DNA of 64,000 nt from Glossina fuscipes (GCF_014805625.2 NW_023998414.1:7716238-7780237); one strand, 5' to 3'; numbered from the stretch's first letter, positions 24,401-39,665 are shown. Program-made: numbers and translations. Notes: a model not told the origin generated them from the letters alone.

Positions 24401-25266
24401 TTTTTCTGCTTCTTTTTTTTAAAACTATTATTATTGTATGAATCTTATTTAAGATGTTCTTTTATACACACCTCCCATTAACTCTGTCATCGTGCATATA
24501 ACACGCCGTAGCTTAGGTTCTAAGTTGACTTAGATTCGCCTATCTGCATCTGATGTTTTATAGGAACCTCAAATTTAATTAGAAAATTTAGACTTAGTAA
24601 TCCTCCATTTTAGATAAACTTTCATAGATTAAACAGAAGAGTGCGACCTGCTTGTAAAAATCAAAGAATTTGGATTTCATTTCGAATCGAAATTGTCAAA
24701 AATTGCACAAAGCAGAAAAACAACGCAACACCCTTATTTCAGTACTTGGAGATAGTTTGGATTGTCCCTTTATCACTGATACGAACTGCTCTTTACGAGG
24801 TAATAATTGCATTTTTCAAAAATGAATTCAAATATATATGTTACACATCATCATTTTATCAGGAGAACACCATAGTGTTAGCTAATGGCAACTAATGAAA
24901 TTTCTGAAGAGAAACTCGTGAGCAAGAGAACTCGCGAGAAATAACATACAATGCTTCCGACTAAACATCAGGCAAGATGCAGAGAACAGATTCAGCGCAT
25001 GTAGTAAATTTTTTTTTATTTTTCGACTTTCTTTGAATGTTTTGTGCCACCAGAGAGACCAAGACCAATATCGTGCTTAAAATTTTCTTACGCGCAGAAA
25101 ATTTTGACATACAAAGGATTGGAGATTTAAGAGTCGTATAAAAGAATACAAAACAAAAGTATAGCATCTAACTGCATCTCCAACCAGTTGCAGTACTATT
25201 ATCGCAAGGAAATTAAAATTCATTGGAAGTGGTAAATGTAACTTTTTTTTTTTGTTCGATATATAT

Positions 25267-25272
25267 TTTATT
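25267..25272 (-). terminator. Candidate poly(A) signal of the MADF/zinc-finger gene
   Basis: TTTATT on the plus strand (AATAAA in the sense of the gene) begins 1 bp after the stop codon. This implies a very short 3' UTR if used. Confidence 0.3.
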
Positions 25273-25273
25273 T

Positions 25274-27762
25274 CTAGGATGGCTCTTGAAGTGTCGTAGT
25301 ATTTGCGATACTATTAGTTATTGGTAATCTTTCTGGATGTTGGGAGTTCTTTTCGTTTATATTAAGTACTCGCTTTTTCGGCTTTTCACCTAAAACTGCA
25401 GCGACTGCCGCTACCGTCGTACCATGATCTTTAATCATGTGCCGAGATAGACCTCTGTAGTGAGCATATGTTTTACTGCATAATTTACATACACTCTTTT
25501 CTTTACTATGGACGCTGCGATGTTGAAATAAAAGCTTTGAATTAGTGAATCCTTTGCCGCATTCATTACATATGGAATCACGTGTGTTACTATGCACTTT
25601 CAGATGCCAATTCAGTAGTTTTTGCTGCGTAAAACCGTCACCGCACACGTCACAAATGTATTCCTTTTCATATTCGGGATGATTTTGAAAATGCAATTTG
25701 AGTTCTTTTTTACATGGGAAGCCTTTCTGGCAGAATTTGCAAACAAACGGAAAGTCCTGAGTATGACGCCTCAAGTGTATAACATATCCCGGCTTTTGAG
25801 TAAATTCATATTGACAAACACGACATTTGAACGGTTTACTGCCATCATGTTTAGCCGTGTGAATGCGAAACGTATTAATATGATAAATAATTTTTGGGCA
25901 GTGCGAGCATTTAAATGGACCCAAATGCGGCAGCAAGAACGCTATATTGTCATAAAATCGATTACTCGATTTATATATTGGATCCGCAGCTCTTCTACAA
26001 TCCCGTTGTTGTTGATACTCTATTTGGGATTCTTTTTCCTTTTTTACCATTTTATGTATGAAATCAATTTTGTTCTCAACATCAGTCAACAAATAATTTA
26101 AATTTAATTTTTCATTGATTTGTTGGCACATGTTTCTCAGCGCTTCCTGGCGACGCTGTTCAGAATTATAATAAATATCCTGTTCATCCCATAAACAGCT
26201 ATGAATTTTATAAATTTCTATTAATTTTATAATTTGATCGCTATTCAATTCAGGTTTAGCTAAAAGTTGATCCTCCTCCATCTAGAAAGAATTTTTTTTT
26301 TTAATTTTGCTTATGTCTATTTTACTTTCATCATTTACCTCCTGGATGAAGGGTAAAGTAGGTTTAAGAAATTCCATTTTTTCATAAAACCATAACGGTT
26401 TATAATCATCTTTATTAATGAACTGCAAACGTATGCGCACCTCACGAATATAACGCACACGCAAATATTTGATAATTCTATCAACATCCTGGATATTCAC
26501 GACAAGTCCGACTTTTTCCTTCAGTTCATCAGCAATTTTAGTCAAAGCCCTTTCCCTTTTTTTACGACAACGATTTACCAGCTTGGGTGGCCTAGTGCTA
26601 TCCCATAATTCATCTTGCTGCTCATACGCAGCCAACAAAATCAAAACGTTTTGACGCTTTTCCATAAATTTATCAATGTCAAGTTCAGTCGACTTCGTCT
26701 TCTTCGGTAATTTAAATTTTCTATTGTCATTCTCATCAGAACATTCATCAAAATTATCCAAGCTATTTTCATCGTCATTGTATTTACAATAGTTGTGTTT
26801 TCGGAAATTGCTGAGCTCACCGTCATATAGTTCATTATCACTCATCGACAAAGAATGTTCAAACTGTTAAATCAAATAAATAAAAAAATAATAATAATAA
26901 ATACGTAAATAGCTACACAAATAAGTAAAAATAATGAAATGATTATTTAGGAGAACTATTACAGCTTAAGTGGTCAAGTAATTCCGCGAAACATTGGCTA
27001 TGCAAGCTTTTGTGTGAAAATAGTGATTGTAGAGAGCCTATCAGGGCATTTTTATTATATTAGTATTATGCACGTTTTATAAATTAAATACGTTTCTGCA
27101 ATCATATATGCTTACAAGTATTATTTATAAGTTAATGACTGCAGTTACTGAATGTCAATGTCGCTTACCCCACAATTTTCAGCCTCATCATTCCTCAAAA
27201 CAATATCACCCAATCCTATGTAATCCCGACACGCTCTAATTTTTTCTGGTGGTTCTTCTTTCAGTGTCCGATGCTCTGGATATTTTGCTTTTAAACGGAC
27301 GCTGTGCTCTTCTTTGCTAAAATAAGCCTTCACATTTTCTTGCATTTCTCCAACCAACATTACTTCTGGTTCTTCCAAAGGATCCATGAAAATATTCTAG
27401 AAATTTTCAACGAATTAATATTGTATATGTTGCACTCCGAATAATACCTTTTCATCTTCTTCTATGTAACCTTGATTATAACAATTATCAATTATCTTTA
27501 CATCTTCATCTTTAATCGTGTTACTTTCAGCTATCTCCAATTTAGATCCCGTCATGTGTTCATGATTATGTCCATGCTCTTGCTCAATGTGTCCAATAAA
27601 TGTTTCAAATTGCAAGCAAATTTCCTGGCATAATAGACATAATAAAGCATAATGCTGATCTTGTTGATGTTTACCAATTATTGTGGGTGATTTGAGTATT
27701 TCTCCACATTTTTCATAGTTTTCATATGCACCATCATAATTGGTTAAACTTATGGTCGCCAT
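25274..27762 (-). CDS. Nuclear protein with two MADF domains and six to seven C2H2 zinc fingers
   Basis: Four exons on the minus strand are 27762-27448, 27396-27169, 26863-26339 and 26281-25274. All joins are phase 0; introns are 51, 305 and 57 bp. Exon 1 carries a lone C2H2-like finger (CLLCQEICLQFETF, then HIEQEH). Exon 3 holds an MADF domain (LILLAAYEQQDELWDS, ending LWFYEKMEFLKP). Exon 4 holds a second one (IIKLIEIYKIHSCLWDE, ending FYDNIAFLLPHL), followed at once by six classic C2H2 fingers from CSHC to CKLCSKTYAHYRGLSRH. MADF domains bind DNA or protein in Drosophila factors such as Adf-1, so a sequence-specific transcription regulator is likely. The alternative of three separate short genes is unlikely because the splice sites and phases fit. 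No gene symbol can be given. Confidence 0.85.
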
Positions 27763-29477
27763 ATTTTAATTCAATTTTGATTATAGTTTTTACAAATTAT
27801 TTTTCAATAATTGCACGAACATTGAAAAAATTATTTCTAATTCCTATTGACATAAAACAAAAAAAAAAAAAGACAGTTTTTTATATGCCGTCGTTCACAG
27901 CATATGTTGTGTTTTAGTTAGTAAATAAAAACGTAATACAGGGTTGTTAAGTTGTTTAGAACATGGAAACCTTTTAATTATTTCAACAATCTCTTTGTGA
28001 AGGTTGTAGCTTTCGAGTTTGTTCGATTCCATTATTGTAGTTCTTAATACAATTAGTGCAATACACAAATGAATGCCTTATAGAATTTTCAATTGTAGTC
28101 TTGAACTTGGAATTGTAGACTTACAATATTCAAGCTATAAATGACACTCCTTAAATTGTAAATAAGTACCTGCTACAATCTTTAAATTTTGTCACTTATA
28201 TATATAGAACTCCTTTGTAACTTTTAAATATATATATATATATATATATTATGTATATAAATGTGGAGGTTAGCTCTCGATTTTCATAGATCTCCATTTT
28301 GCATATATATTGAAAAGATTATAGTGCCGCGAGCACTTAATCGTTAATTATCATTCGGGTAGGTTAATTTGTCCTTTGGAGAATTAATTTTTAAATTGAG
28401 AAATGGATAATGTTTTTGTGGCATATGTTACATAAATTTTGGGGAGGCTTTAACGTTGCGATTGCAAAAACACCATTTCGGCTCCTGCTTTTGGAAAAAT
28501 TAAAAAAATGATTCGCAGATATCGAAACGGAGGTTTCCGCCTGGAAAGTCTATCCTGCTCAGGGCCACCTTCTGATATTGGTGAGCGTCCTAACGGAAGA
28601 AAAACCAAAAGAAGACCTGAAGAGAAAAATCTCCAGTATTAACTCTGTAACCCTGTAATTGCTATTCACAAACAAGCGGCCCCAATTCATTTCTCTAAAT
28701 ATATATATATATAGACTTTGTAACACCTCTAACAAATCTAACACATTTCATAATTTCAATGCGTGTGCGATGGTTACCAAAAGGTTTGGCCTATGCAAGT
28801 TATAACTTAATTCCTTTCATCTACGACTTTGTCAATTTAGACATATTCGTAAAGGTAAAGATACAAACTATAAACTTTGCCATAAAGTTTAGATATGAAT
28901 CTCCTTTGGTTAATCAAAACAGAAGCAATTTATAACCTCCTTACGCAATACGCAAAATTGTGACATTTGTAAACAACGTAAATTCTGAATAAAGTTTAAA
29001 TTTTTATATATTTATTTAGGTGATGAGTATGTAAGAATTTTTATTTTAGGTTTCATCTATTTACACTAGGGCGAACGTTTATAGTATATGGAAGAATAAA
29101 TTCTTTAATTTAATTAAGATTGCAAAGTATCCGGACCTAAGGTTTAACGCCGCAAGTTACAGATTAAATATCTGAGCAGTTTGAATCTTTAATAAACTAT
29201 TAAAGCCTATTTCCAATCTTTTTAGATATACAGGCTAATCTTATTGTCTTACTAATATTGGAATTTAGCTTGAATAGTCGTGCAGATTCATAGTCGGTAA
29301 GCAGATCTATAACTTCAGTCCTGAAGTTGTGCACATTCAATTTGTTTTTTTTTTTTTAATCCTTGGTGCTCGACCATCAATCTAAAAAAAGCAACTTGTG
29401 CAATCATTTTTATAGATTAATATATTTTACATTATAATAATGTAATCCAAGAAAGATTTAAGATTTCGCTGCATCAT
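27763..29477. other. Intergenic region, no gene recognised
   Basis: About 1.7 kb between the start of the MADF/zinc-finger gene and the end of Rpb5. It has TA runs near 28229-28249 and 28700, and a T run at 29348. Nothing coding is seen. It contains the promoter of the zinc-finger gene, but no clear TATA box. Confidence 0.5.
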
Positions 29478-31145
<1,668 letters not shown>

Positions 31146-33022
31146 TTAAATTTCCAACGTGATACCGTACGTATCGGCTTGCTTTTTGAAACACTCGCTA
31201 TACTGTTCGGCGACTTCACAAGTATCGCCAACGATATCCAACGCTGAGCACATGTCAATTATTGTACTAGCAATCTTCAGTTTATTCTCATCGGAATTTG
31301 TAAATTTCTTTGCATGTTCCAGAGCAACAGATTTCACCAATTTGCCATTAGCATCTAGCTGAAGAAGAAGAAGGAAATGAAGCGTTGTATTTAAATTTTA
31401 TAATTCAATACAAAATAAGAATCAATGCATTGGAATAAAGCTTGCCCTGAAATATCAAAATATTATTTAACCATAGAACAATACATGGCTTGAAAATCGT
31501 ATTAATATATATGTGTAAAATATGCGGTAAATGCAATCATTGTGCTCAGCAGCGCTTAAAAATGAATGATCACTTTTCTACCTAACGCCGCTAGAAAAAG
31601 CAATAGCCGCAGTTTACAGATTAACTTATTCAGTTAGTTTCAAATGTGATGGAAGGAACGATTTCAACGTCAGTAATATCGTTATATCTTAAATATGTAA
31701 GTTTTTATTGCGAAATAATGTGCTGGTGTTGAAAAGAAAATACACTAATAGTATCGATAGACGAAAAATTGGAAATCCTGCGAAAACATTTAGATCGATT
31801 TGTCCTCTTTAAAAGGGTAACGTGCGAAATTTAGAATGACGAGCGTAGGGCGGGGAGGATATCGCATTATCCTTCGCAGGCACTGATCATTTCTGAGGTC
31901 AATTTAAGTCTTGGCTATAAGAGTAAGTGGGAAGAAGTGCAAATTTTTTTAAAACTTTAAGAGCACATTCTGGTGTTTAGTGACCGCTAGTCATGCACTT
32001 TTTTGTTCTTATTTTTCGCAACTTTGCATCAATTTTGCTATTGCGAAGCAATACTTGCAATAATGTCTTATAAAGCAGGGTTGTTAAGTAACTCAAATCA
32101 CAATCGTCCGCGATATTGCTCAAAATGGGAGTGCATATCATGTCAAGGTCAGGGTCATTGACTTGTAATGGAATTATAATGGAGTCAATGGAAAATTGAA
32201 TATGAATTGAGATGAGTGTAAGTAAAACTTACCACTTCGTATTTTTTCATTAAACATGCGCGAAGACATTTGCCTTCCTGGCCAGCAGCTTGATGTTTGT
32301 GTATCAAATCTTGAATATCCGCTGCAATATATAATCCGCTAATTATATCAGCTTATTCGTGACGCTATTAAAATCTTTTTTCAGATGAACAAGAATGAGA
32401 GTTATATTATAGAATATTGCGAGTATGCGGAGTAATGTTGAGCTGAATGGCTCAATATTTGAATAGAGAATAGAGGCACCAGAAACTAAATTTCGATTTG
32501 GTCTGCAGTAATCGCCTATCTGCAATTGCGCTCGGGCAATGGCATAAGTTGAAATCGTATACATACGTAAATAAACAATGGGCAGAAAAAATTTGATAAT
32601 AAACAGGAACAACCCATACGCACACGCCCATAACAACTTATAATGATGGTAAAAATATTTGAGTAAACTCGGAGCGAGAAAATTTGCTTTGTAACGTATA
32701 TAAGGTTTCGCCCGAAGACGAGAACGTTTTTCTTCTTACTTGTTCGCAAGAGGCTTTGCCTTTCATCCACCGTCACTTTTGATTCGTTTTCACGGATTAT
32801 ATTATTACTTTACAGGGATTATTATTTATTTATTAATTTATTTATTTATTTTTATTTTTTATTTTTTTTTTTTTTGTTATATTAACCTTCTTTGGCTCCT
32901 ACTTCCTCACGGCACTCATTTGCCAATAGTATAAATTTTGCGATTTCTTCCTGTACATCGAGTTCCGCTTGAACCGAGAAAATACTAACCATTAATACGG
33001 TTACGATTAATAATTTGAACAT
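31146..33022 (-). CDS. Odorant-binding protein, classic six-cysteine type (Obp19a/Obp28a-like)
   Basis: Three coding exons on the minus strand are 33022-32887, 32321-32233 and 31358-31146, with phases 1 and 0 in agreement. The product has 145 residues, normal for the family. Residues 1-19 are a signal peptide (MFKLLIVTVLMVSIFSVQA). The six cysteines fall at about 37, 64, 68, 112, 122 and 131. The spacing is C-x26-C-x3-C-x43-C-x9-C-x8-C; the x3 and x8 spacings are the OBP hallmark. GKCLRACLMKKY and LDANGKLVKSVALEHAKKF resemble the Obp19/Obp28a branch of flies. OBPs are secreted proteins that carry hydrophobic ligands, often in sensillum lymph. The exact orthologue is uncertain. Confidence 0.92.
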
Positions 33023-33114
33023 ATTTATTTTTCTCATCTAATTTTCATAAAAAATTATTCTATTATATATTAAATCAATTTAGCTAATAAACTAATCATT
33101 TGTTGATCGTTCGT

Positions 33115-33122
33115 TATTTATA
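33115..33122 (-). promoter_or_regulatory. TATA box of the odorant-binding protein gene
   Basis: TATAAATA on the minus strand, about 93 bp upstream of the start codon. Transcription would start roughly 60-70 bp before the ATG, a normal leader for an insect secretory gene. Confidence 0.5.
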
Positions 33123-34989
33123 GGAAATTTTATGAAAAGAGGAAAAAAATTTATTCCATAATAACTATTGCATATAAAATGATTTATTCAAACAATACAA
33201 ACCTTTCATCTGTGAAATTATAAGTTACGGCCGCAAACTCTTCAAATTAAGCTAATATAATAATGAAAAAAAAAAAAAAAAAAAGAAGAAAAAAAAAAAT
33301 AAATAAAGAAACTTCACTAAACACAATCGCATCCAAAAACCTTCAATGCTTCGAATGATTTTTAAATTAATTCAAAAAATTATTGGGAAAAAAATCAAGG
33401 TGAACTGGTGTGAGCGATTTCGATTTGAAAACTTACTCGCAAAGCGATATTTTACTTCACTTATAACCGACCAGAAATGCCCTATAAGGTATTTAAAACA
33501 AGCAGGTAATGCATGCATAGCGTATTCCAAACCTGAGAAGATTGCGTTTATCGCACAACAAAAAAAATCTCGGAGTTAGTGCACGGAAAGGCGCAAATTT
33601 TTAAGTGAAATGTATTGCCTATACCCTCGTAAAACAACAGCTAGATAGACATTTTGTCAAGTTGAAGAATCAAAAGAGACGAATATCAATTTTATTATAT
33701 ATCTTTGGAACCGATTAACCACCACTCCAAACAATGGAATACGCTTCGTATTCGAAATCCCATGTATAAATTCAAGTCCATTTAAGCTGCAAGCATTTTA
33801 AGCCTTACGAATGAATCTCTAAATGCAATATACGCAAACTAAATTGACGACGTACGGAGACCGCGAAAATCCAAATAAATCAATTTAGGTAATCTTTTCA
33901 GAATGATCCCATATCGGAAATCGCAAAAATATTATCTCCTGTAAATGTTTGCAAATTATTTCCATATTTAGCTGAGATTAAGCTCAGATCGGACTGCACC
34001 CATTGCACATATAAGGACCAATCAGACGCAGTTACCGAGCAGCATAGATTAGATATTGTCGCAAACTAACTTAAATTTCACTTATGTATATGTATAGTAT
34101 GAGCATGCCGGCTGGCACACCTTCATCTAGAAAGCCTAAGACCCCAACATTCAATATAGAAATAAAAATACTTCCGTATAGTAGATCTAGAAGTAATTGT
34201 TTATCCATTTTTCTAGGAGATGAGGTTACTCTGCCTGCGATCTTTCCCTTATGAAGATTTATCCATCAATATGAGTTATTGCGCCGAAGTGTATACAAGA
34301 TAATTTTTGGATTCTTGCGGACAAACTTTCGATCTAAAAAAACACTGAAGACCGGGAATCTTGTCTTTTCTGCTTTGTTGTTACAAGCGCTGTCCAAAGC
34401 GCAAATCTATGCGATGCAGGCTAAGGAATAATTAATATCGATGATGCTGCTGAATATCACGCAAACTAAACGGTCAGTATGGACCGCGGCCATCAACTTG
34501 CTCATGCAATTGAACCGCAAGGGCAACGCAATATGTTAAAAGGCATTTTATCGTCATCAGTCGCCAGCATGACGACGATAAAATTCATTCACGAAACGTT
34601 AACAAAACTAGAAGAGATTAGCTACACTCCTCGCAGTAAGAACGCAACTAAGAACATCATAATCACCATGACCAACCATTAGATACCCAACACCACTTCG
34701 CTTAGTATGGTTGTTCTTCACTCGTTTCAATGATAATGCAACAAAAATTACACATTCTCATGCAAGGCCGCACACTGAAGGACGGCCAAGACATCATGTA
34801 GGGTGATCGAAACTTAGCAAACTTAATTTACATGCTTAAGATTTTAGTAATTTCTTAGTAATTCTAGATTTATTTAGAGCGGCCTCCTATATAGTTGAGT
34901 ATAAGTAAAAACCGTACCTGATTCAAATTTTATATCAAATTAATCTTACGAAACGATTTTCGTTCTTAAAAATTTGAAAAAATTGGCAT

Positions 34990-35545
34990 TTTTACGATAA
35001 AGAGGTTAATTTTTTATCAAGAGCTTTTTATGAGCCCGCGATCAAGAAAATAGACATACGTTGTCCAAACTTGCTGGCATCGTTAGTTATATCAAATTAT
35101 TATTGTGCATGAATTCTAATCAAAAAAATTCGCCTTTTTTTATTATGCATAGATAGATACAGTTTGCATAGGAACGGCTCTATGATAGACGATTCAAAAA
35201 ATTACCCCTTACATCAAGTTAAAACGCCTAAAATACTACTCACTTAGCGTTTTTTTTTCGCGAAATTCTGAAAATTACAATATTTTTTCATATCAAAGCT
35301 ATCTTATCGAAGGCAGATGTTATATGAGGAGTGAACGAAAAAGTGCACAGATCTGAGCCATTTTCAATTGCGTTTGTCGCTGGGGCCTAAGTACATCAGT
35401 GTACCTAATTTCATGGGAATATCTGGAAATACATGGGCAGATATTAGACAGATAGACGGACAGATAAGCTTAGGTATAATAGACAGTGGGTCTATCTCAA
35501 GCACCCTTTTGGGGCCTAAATTTAATATACCTTGGTATTACAAAT
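34990..35545 (-). repeat. Dispersed repeat family A, reverse copy
   Basis: Reverse complement of 35545-34990 gives, in order, a 'ttgagatagaccca' block, 'cttatctgtccgtctgtct', 'attcccatgaaattaggtac', 'aacgcaattgaaaatggctc', 'catataac' and 'gtaattttcagaat'. These match the order of blocks in copies at 4965, 37850 and 44570. Confidence 0.6.
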
Positions 35546-36268
35546 AATGCAGGTTATGAGTAATATGTTTTTGATCGTTATAAACGGACTTAAGTCACTT
35601 TCCAAAAGTAATGAAATAACTTTTTCCATTTCCATTCTCCATGTCGGCAATGAGAAGAAATGATTAGTGATTTTTATTTGATAAAATTAAAAAATATTTC
35701 ACTTTTATTTTCTATTAAAAAATAGTTACATTAGAATTAATGTGTGTGTGTCTTGCGATTAATTTTATTTCTTTTTCTCGAATTTGCGTAGTCGGAGGGG
35801 ATAGAAAATAATTTATGATATGCACGCGCTATATAGTGTAACAAAATTCAATGAATTGTTGTGTTTGAGCATGCGATCGGTCCACTTTTGTCGTATAGTG
35901 AGGTCGAAGCAACGTGCTGGTCCATAGTTTTGTTTCCTCACTCATTGTTTTTGTGTTAAATATTTTATATGACTCAGTTTGGAAACATCTCATCCAACAA
36001 CAATTTTTAACCAATTTATCCTCTCTCCGTCAGTATTTTCATTATCCATATACCACATTTTATTCTTGCATTGACATCGCTAACAGGATGGCACTTGTAG
36101 GTTTGCTAAGGCTAAGGCCACAATTAAACGATAATAAAACATGAAAGCCGCGATTTCTATAAAATTATATTCACCACAACCACATTCAAACTCTCATAAT
36201 GCAGCCCATCGGATTATATCACATAGGTCTATTACTTCGAGGCATATCACGGGATAAAAGATTTCTTA

Positions 36269-36450
36269 TCCGCCTGAGTGGCCAGAGTAGGCAAGAGTCT
36301 CGACCAGCAACTATCAATGGTCGTGGGTTCAAATCTCAAGTGCGGTAGAGTTTTTTAATAAACGGGAAAGCCTTGGATGCTAGTGCTTTAAGACTTTAGT
36401 CTTGGAATTTATTCTCTGACTACATTTATAATAATAATAACAATAATAAT
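36269..36450 (+). mobile_element. tRNA-derived SINE, copy 2
   Basis: Starts TCCGCCTGAGTGGCC, has an A-box region 'gccagagtagg' and a B box GGTTCAAATC. It shares the body with copy 1 (GCCTTGGATGCTAGTGCTTT, TTTAGTCTT) and ends in an (AAT)n-type tail. Several small indels against copy 1 show it is an older or separately decayed insertion. Confidence 0.85.
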
Positions 36451-36779
36451 ATTTCTTATGAGCGGGGTAAGTAAGCTTCAGTTCAGAAAACAGATTCAAT
36501 TTTTAATATTTTTATATCTAAAATTGATCCAGAGCAGCTCTTTAGCAGAGCATTTGCCCGGTAGGGAATTCAGATCGCCTAACGTAGGGGTTATAATGAA
36601 ACCGTAACCGTTTGTATGGAGAGAAAGTCTGTTTTCTAGTGGGGGTTCAATATAGGGGCTTTCATGAAAAGTAAGCCTTTTTATGGAAATAATGTACAAT
36701 TTTTGGTAATATTATTATCAAAATGACGAAGTGATGCACTACTACATCTAATGGTTAGCCTTGCTGACTACGATGTTAC

Positions 36780-37330
36780 TTGTTATACCCACTGCTGAAA
36801 TATAGCGAATATACTCAACTTCTTGTAATTCTTGCAGCATCCAAACAAAAAGTTTCGAGACTTACACAAAATATATGTATATTCTTGGTCTACAGCAAAT
36901 TCTGAGTCGTTTTAAGCATGTCTGTCCGTCTGGCTGTGTAATGTGTGCTGTAAACATTTTCTCTTGACCGCAAAAATGAAGCTATCGACAGAAAGACTAC
37001 AAGTTTTTGAACCCATGTTGTTGTTGAAAATGGGCCAAATTAGTCGGAGCAACAAGTCCGCAGTGAGGTGTAAACTGAATGCAAAGCCATCTTTCTAAAC
37101 AAAAACTTATTTGTGTTTTTTTGCTCATTACTAGCAAATTATGAAAGATAAGTGGATGAAATTTTCCACTGAATGTCACATACTTTACGAAAAACTCTAC
37201 TATTTATTTATATATTATCGGCCTAAAAATGCGTTTAGTTTAAAAAAAAAATCACGATCTGGTGAATTTATTTATTGTTTGTGTTAATACATTAACACCA
37301 GCGATATGGGTATCAAATAAAAGAACTTTG
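36780..37330 (+). repeat. Dispersed repeat family B, copy 3
   Basis: Begins near 'ttatacccac' and contains 'tattcttggtctacagca', 'tttaagcatgtctgtccgtctg', 'cttgaccgcaaaaatgaagc', 'gaaaatgggccaaatta', 'gctcattac' and 'tgaaattttccac', then 'gcgatatgggtatcaaataa'. The last block also occurs at 61217-61245. Blocks appear in the same order as in the copy at 60.6 kb. Confidence 0.6.
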
Positions 37331-37849
37331 GTCTTAATGGAATGCGACAAGGTAAGTGCGTTAATTCGAAATTAATTATGGTGGACGTTCCGACATCGTA
37401 GAAAAATTTTTTCTTAAAAATACTATCCATATGAGTGTCAAATAAAAGGGCTTGGATGGTAGAATATAGGACATCATGCTGTGGTACTTTAAATTTCTTT
37501 TAACCATACATTTTAGTGAAGTGAATGGTGAAATATATACATTTTTTCTCACTCATGGGTCGCCAAAGATTTTAATGGCGGTAGGTATGCGAGTTTCGGC
37601 CTCACTCGAATATTGTATTCTTATCTTTTTTTTTTTTTTTTTTTTTTTTTTGTTTAGTTATAGGAGAAAAGAAATAATAATATTAAAAATAAAGCTGAGA
37701 GTCTATCTTTACATAAATCCTTTTCAGTCGCGACAAAGACGATAAAACTTATCGTGTATAATATCCATGAGACATTGCTACAATTCACTTGCGTTTATTA
37801 AAGATTTGACAACCTAGCAAGCAGAGTTTGAATGCACACTCCATTCACT

Positions 37850-38125
37850 CGTAGCACGAGTTTGCGCTAGTGTATGCAATGCGCGGAAGGACTTGAGATA
37901 GAACCTTCTTTTATTATACCCATCATCAACATCACCATTTCAATCACTTTCAATGTGTTCAATTTCCAGCAAGCAACTTTCGATATATTTTGGTGAAAGT
38001 TGGTACATTGACGTGTTTTGGCCCAAGTATGAACGTTTTTGAGAATGACTCGAATCGATCCATTTTTTTAGCGCATTTCCCATATAACGTCATATTGTGA
38101 AAATTCGTTATATGAATAATTGTAG
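37850..38125 (+). repeat. Dispersed repeat family A, copy
   Basis: Shares 'gtatgcaatgcgcggaagga', 'cttgagatagaacc', 'cgatatattttggtgaaagtt', 'acattgacgtgtttt', 'cccatataacgtc' and 'attcgttatatgaa..attg' blocks with the copies at 4965 and 44570. Confidence 0.6.
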
Positions 38126-38879
38126 GGTGTGGTGGGGCAATCAATGGTGCGTCCCGACCCAGTATAGCATGTTTATTTGTTTTTGTATTTTCATATTTTC
38201 ACACTCTCTCTCTATCTCTCTCTGTCTTCTCTTTAGCCGCAATTCCTTAATGAGAAAAATCATAGAAAAGTCGTTACAAATGCTCGTTTAACCGAATAAT
38301 TTAATTTTCTATGTTAATCGCACGCTTCATGGCGATCAAGATGGCGTAAATTTCGCACCCGATCGCGAACTTAATCGCAAAGGTCAAACATGGGATGACC
38401 GTGCTACTGATAACAAAAAAAAAAAAAGAAAAAATTAATGAAAATGATGAAAAAGATGAATAATTGTGTTTACGATTGAGAAAATGTTTCATTTGTCGAG
38501 TCATTTAAAGACTCGACACAATTACGGTTGGTATACGCATTGTTTGCGCATGTTTGTGTATTTTTTGTATGCACATATATAGGTAGCGAACAGAAATTTT
38601 ATATAAGCTTCTCATTTTAAGAAAATGGAAACAAGAAAATCGTATAAATTATGTTCTAATGCCTAAAGAAAACAGTTTAGTGATTTCTTGCGTTCTATTG
38701 TCATTTTTATTGTTATTACATTGAATTCGGTCAATGCCAAGCAAGATCTTTTTTAACTTACGCATATTAGAATTGGTAGTGAAAACTTGGGCCTTCAGTT
38801 CGGTCGCAAGTCATAAATTCGTGCAATTCATAATTTAATGAGTGGGAACACATTGATGAGCTTGGTATTTATACCCATC

Positions 38880-39340
38880 TCCGAAGGATAAGGAATGGTA
38901 GGAAGCTCAGAAGGAAGCTTCGGAGATCTTACAACGTATATATATATATTTATAATCAGCATCAAATTCTGTATTGATTTAAGCATGTCCGTCTGTCCTC
39001 TTGTCCGGTTGTCCGTTTGTATAATGTCTCTGCTGACTAGAAAAAATCTAAACTTATAAATTCTTTTACAAATTTATGGGCAATATCTTGAATTTTGCCT
39101 GCTCCACTCCTAATCCAAATTTAGGGTCATATCACTATTCTAGTCTAGTTATTATACTTCGTCACTTAGAAATTAGGATATGTTATTATCACGTGAAGAT
39201 TTATGTTTCGTAGGAATGTTCACATGGCATGACATTTTCAATAAATGTTTGTTCGATAAATATTAAAAATTATAGCGAAAATAAGTGGTGTAGGGTAACT
39301 AATAATCGGCCATGCCTAACTATAACACTTACTTGTTTAT
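38880..39340 (+). repeat. Dispersed repeat family B, copy 4
   Basis: Contains 'ttatacccatctccgaagga', 'aggaagcttcggagatctt', 'ttataatcagcatcaaattc' and 'catgtccgtctgtcc'. It ends with 'gtggtgtagggtaa' and 'atcggccatgcctaactata', the same end block as near 6045-6110. Confidence 0.55.
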
Positions 39341-39553
39341 GGCGAAGATAGATGAACAAATTATATTAAGCGAGTAAGAGTATTTAAGAGGCCTTGTCCG
39401 TTCACATTATGTTAAATGATAATGTTGCACCTTGAATACGAGGGACTTGGAGAACATCGAAATTAAATAATTTTTAAACACAAATAAAATAAAATTTTAT
39501 TTATAAATATATTATTTTCATATAAATTTTGTTGATTAAACAACAGTCTAGTA

Positions 39554-39572
39554 AATATATATATATATACCT

Positions 39573-39628
<56 letters not shown>

Positions 39629-39665
39629 ACATATATATACTCTATATTTATATTCATATTGTTTG
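39554..39665. repeat. (TA)n-rich tract
   Basis: Over 100 bp of almost pure TA with CT and GT interruptions. Confidence 0.9.

Larger units (their letters stand above)
20966..25266. other. Intergenic region, no gene recognised
   Basis: About 4.3 kb of AT-rich DNA with poly(A) runs (21730, 22550), a short (GA)n run near 22043, and pieces of dispersed families A (about 22370-22480) and B (about 23040-23640 and 24180-24440). Open frames are short and show no recognisable protein. Confidence 0.55.

Noticed and set aside
34479..34682. Plus-strand frame HQLAHAIEPQGQRNMLKG...
   Set aside because: It reads like a helix, but there is no family match I recognise, no splice sites that extend it, and it lies in repeat-rich DNA.
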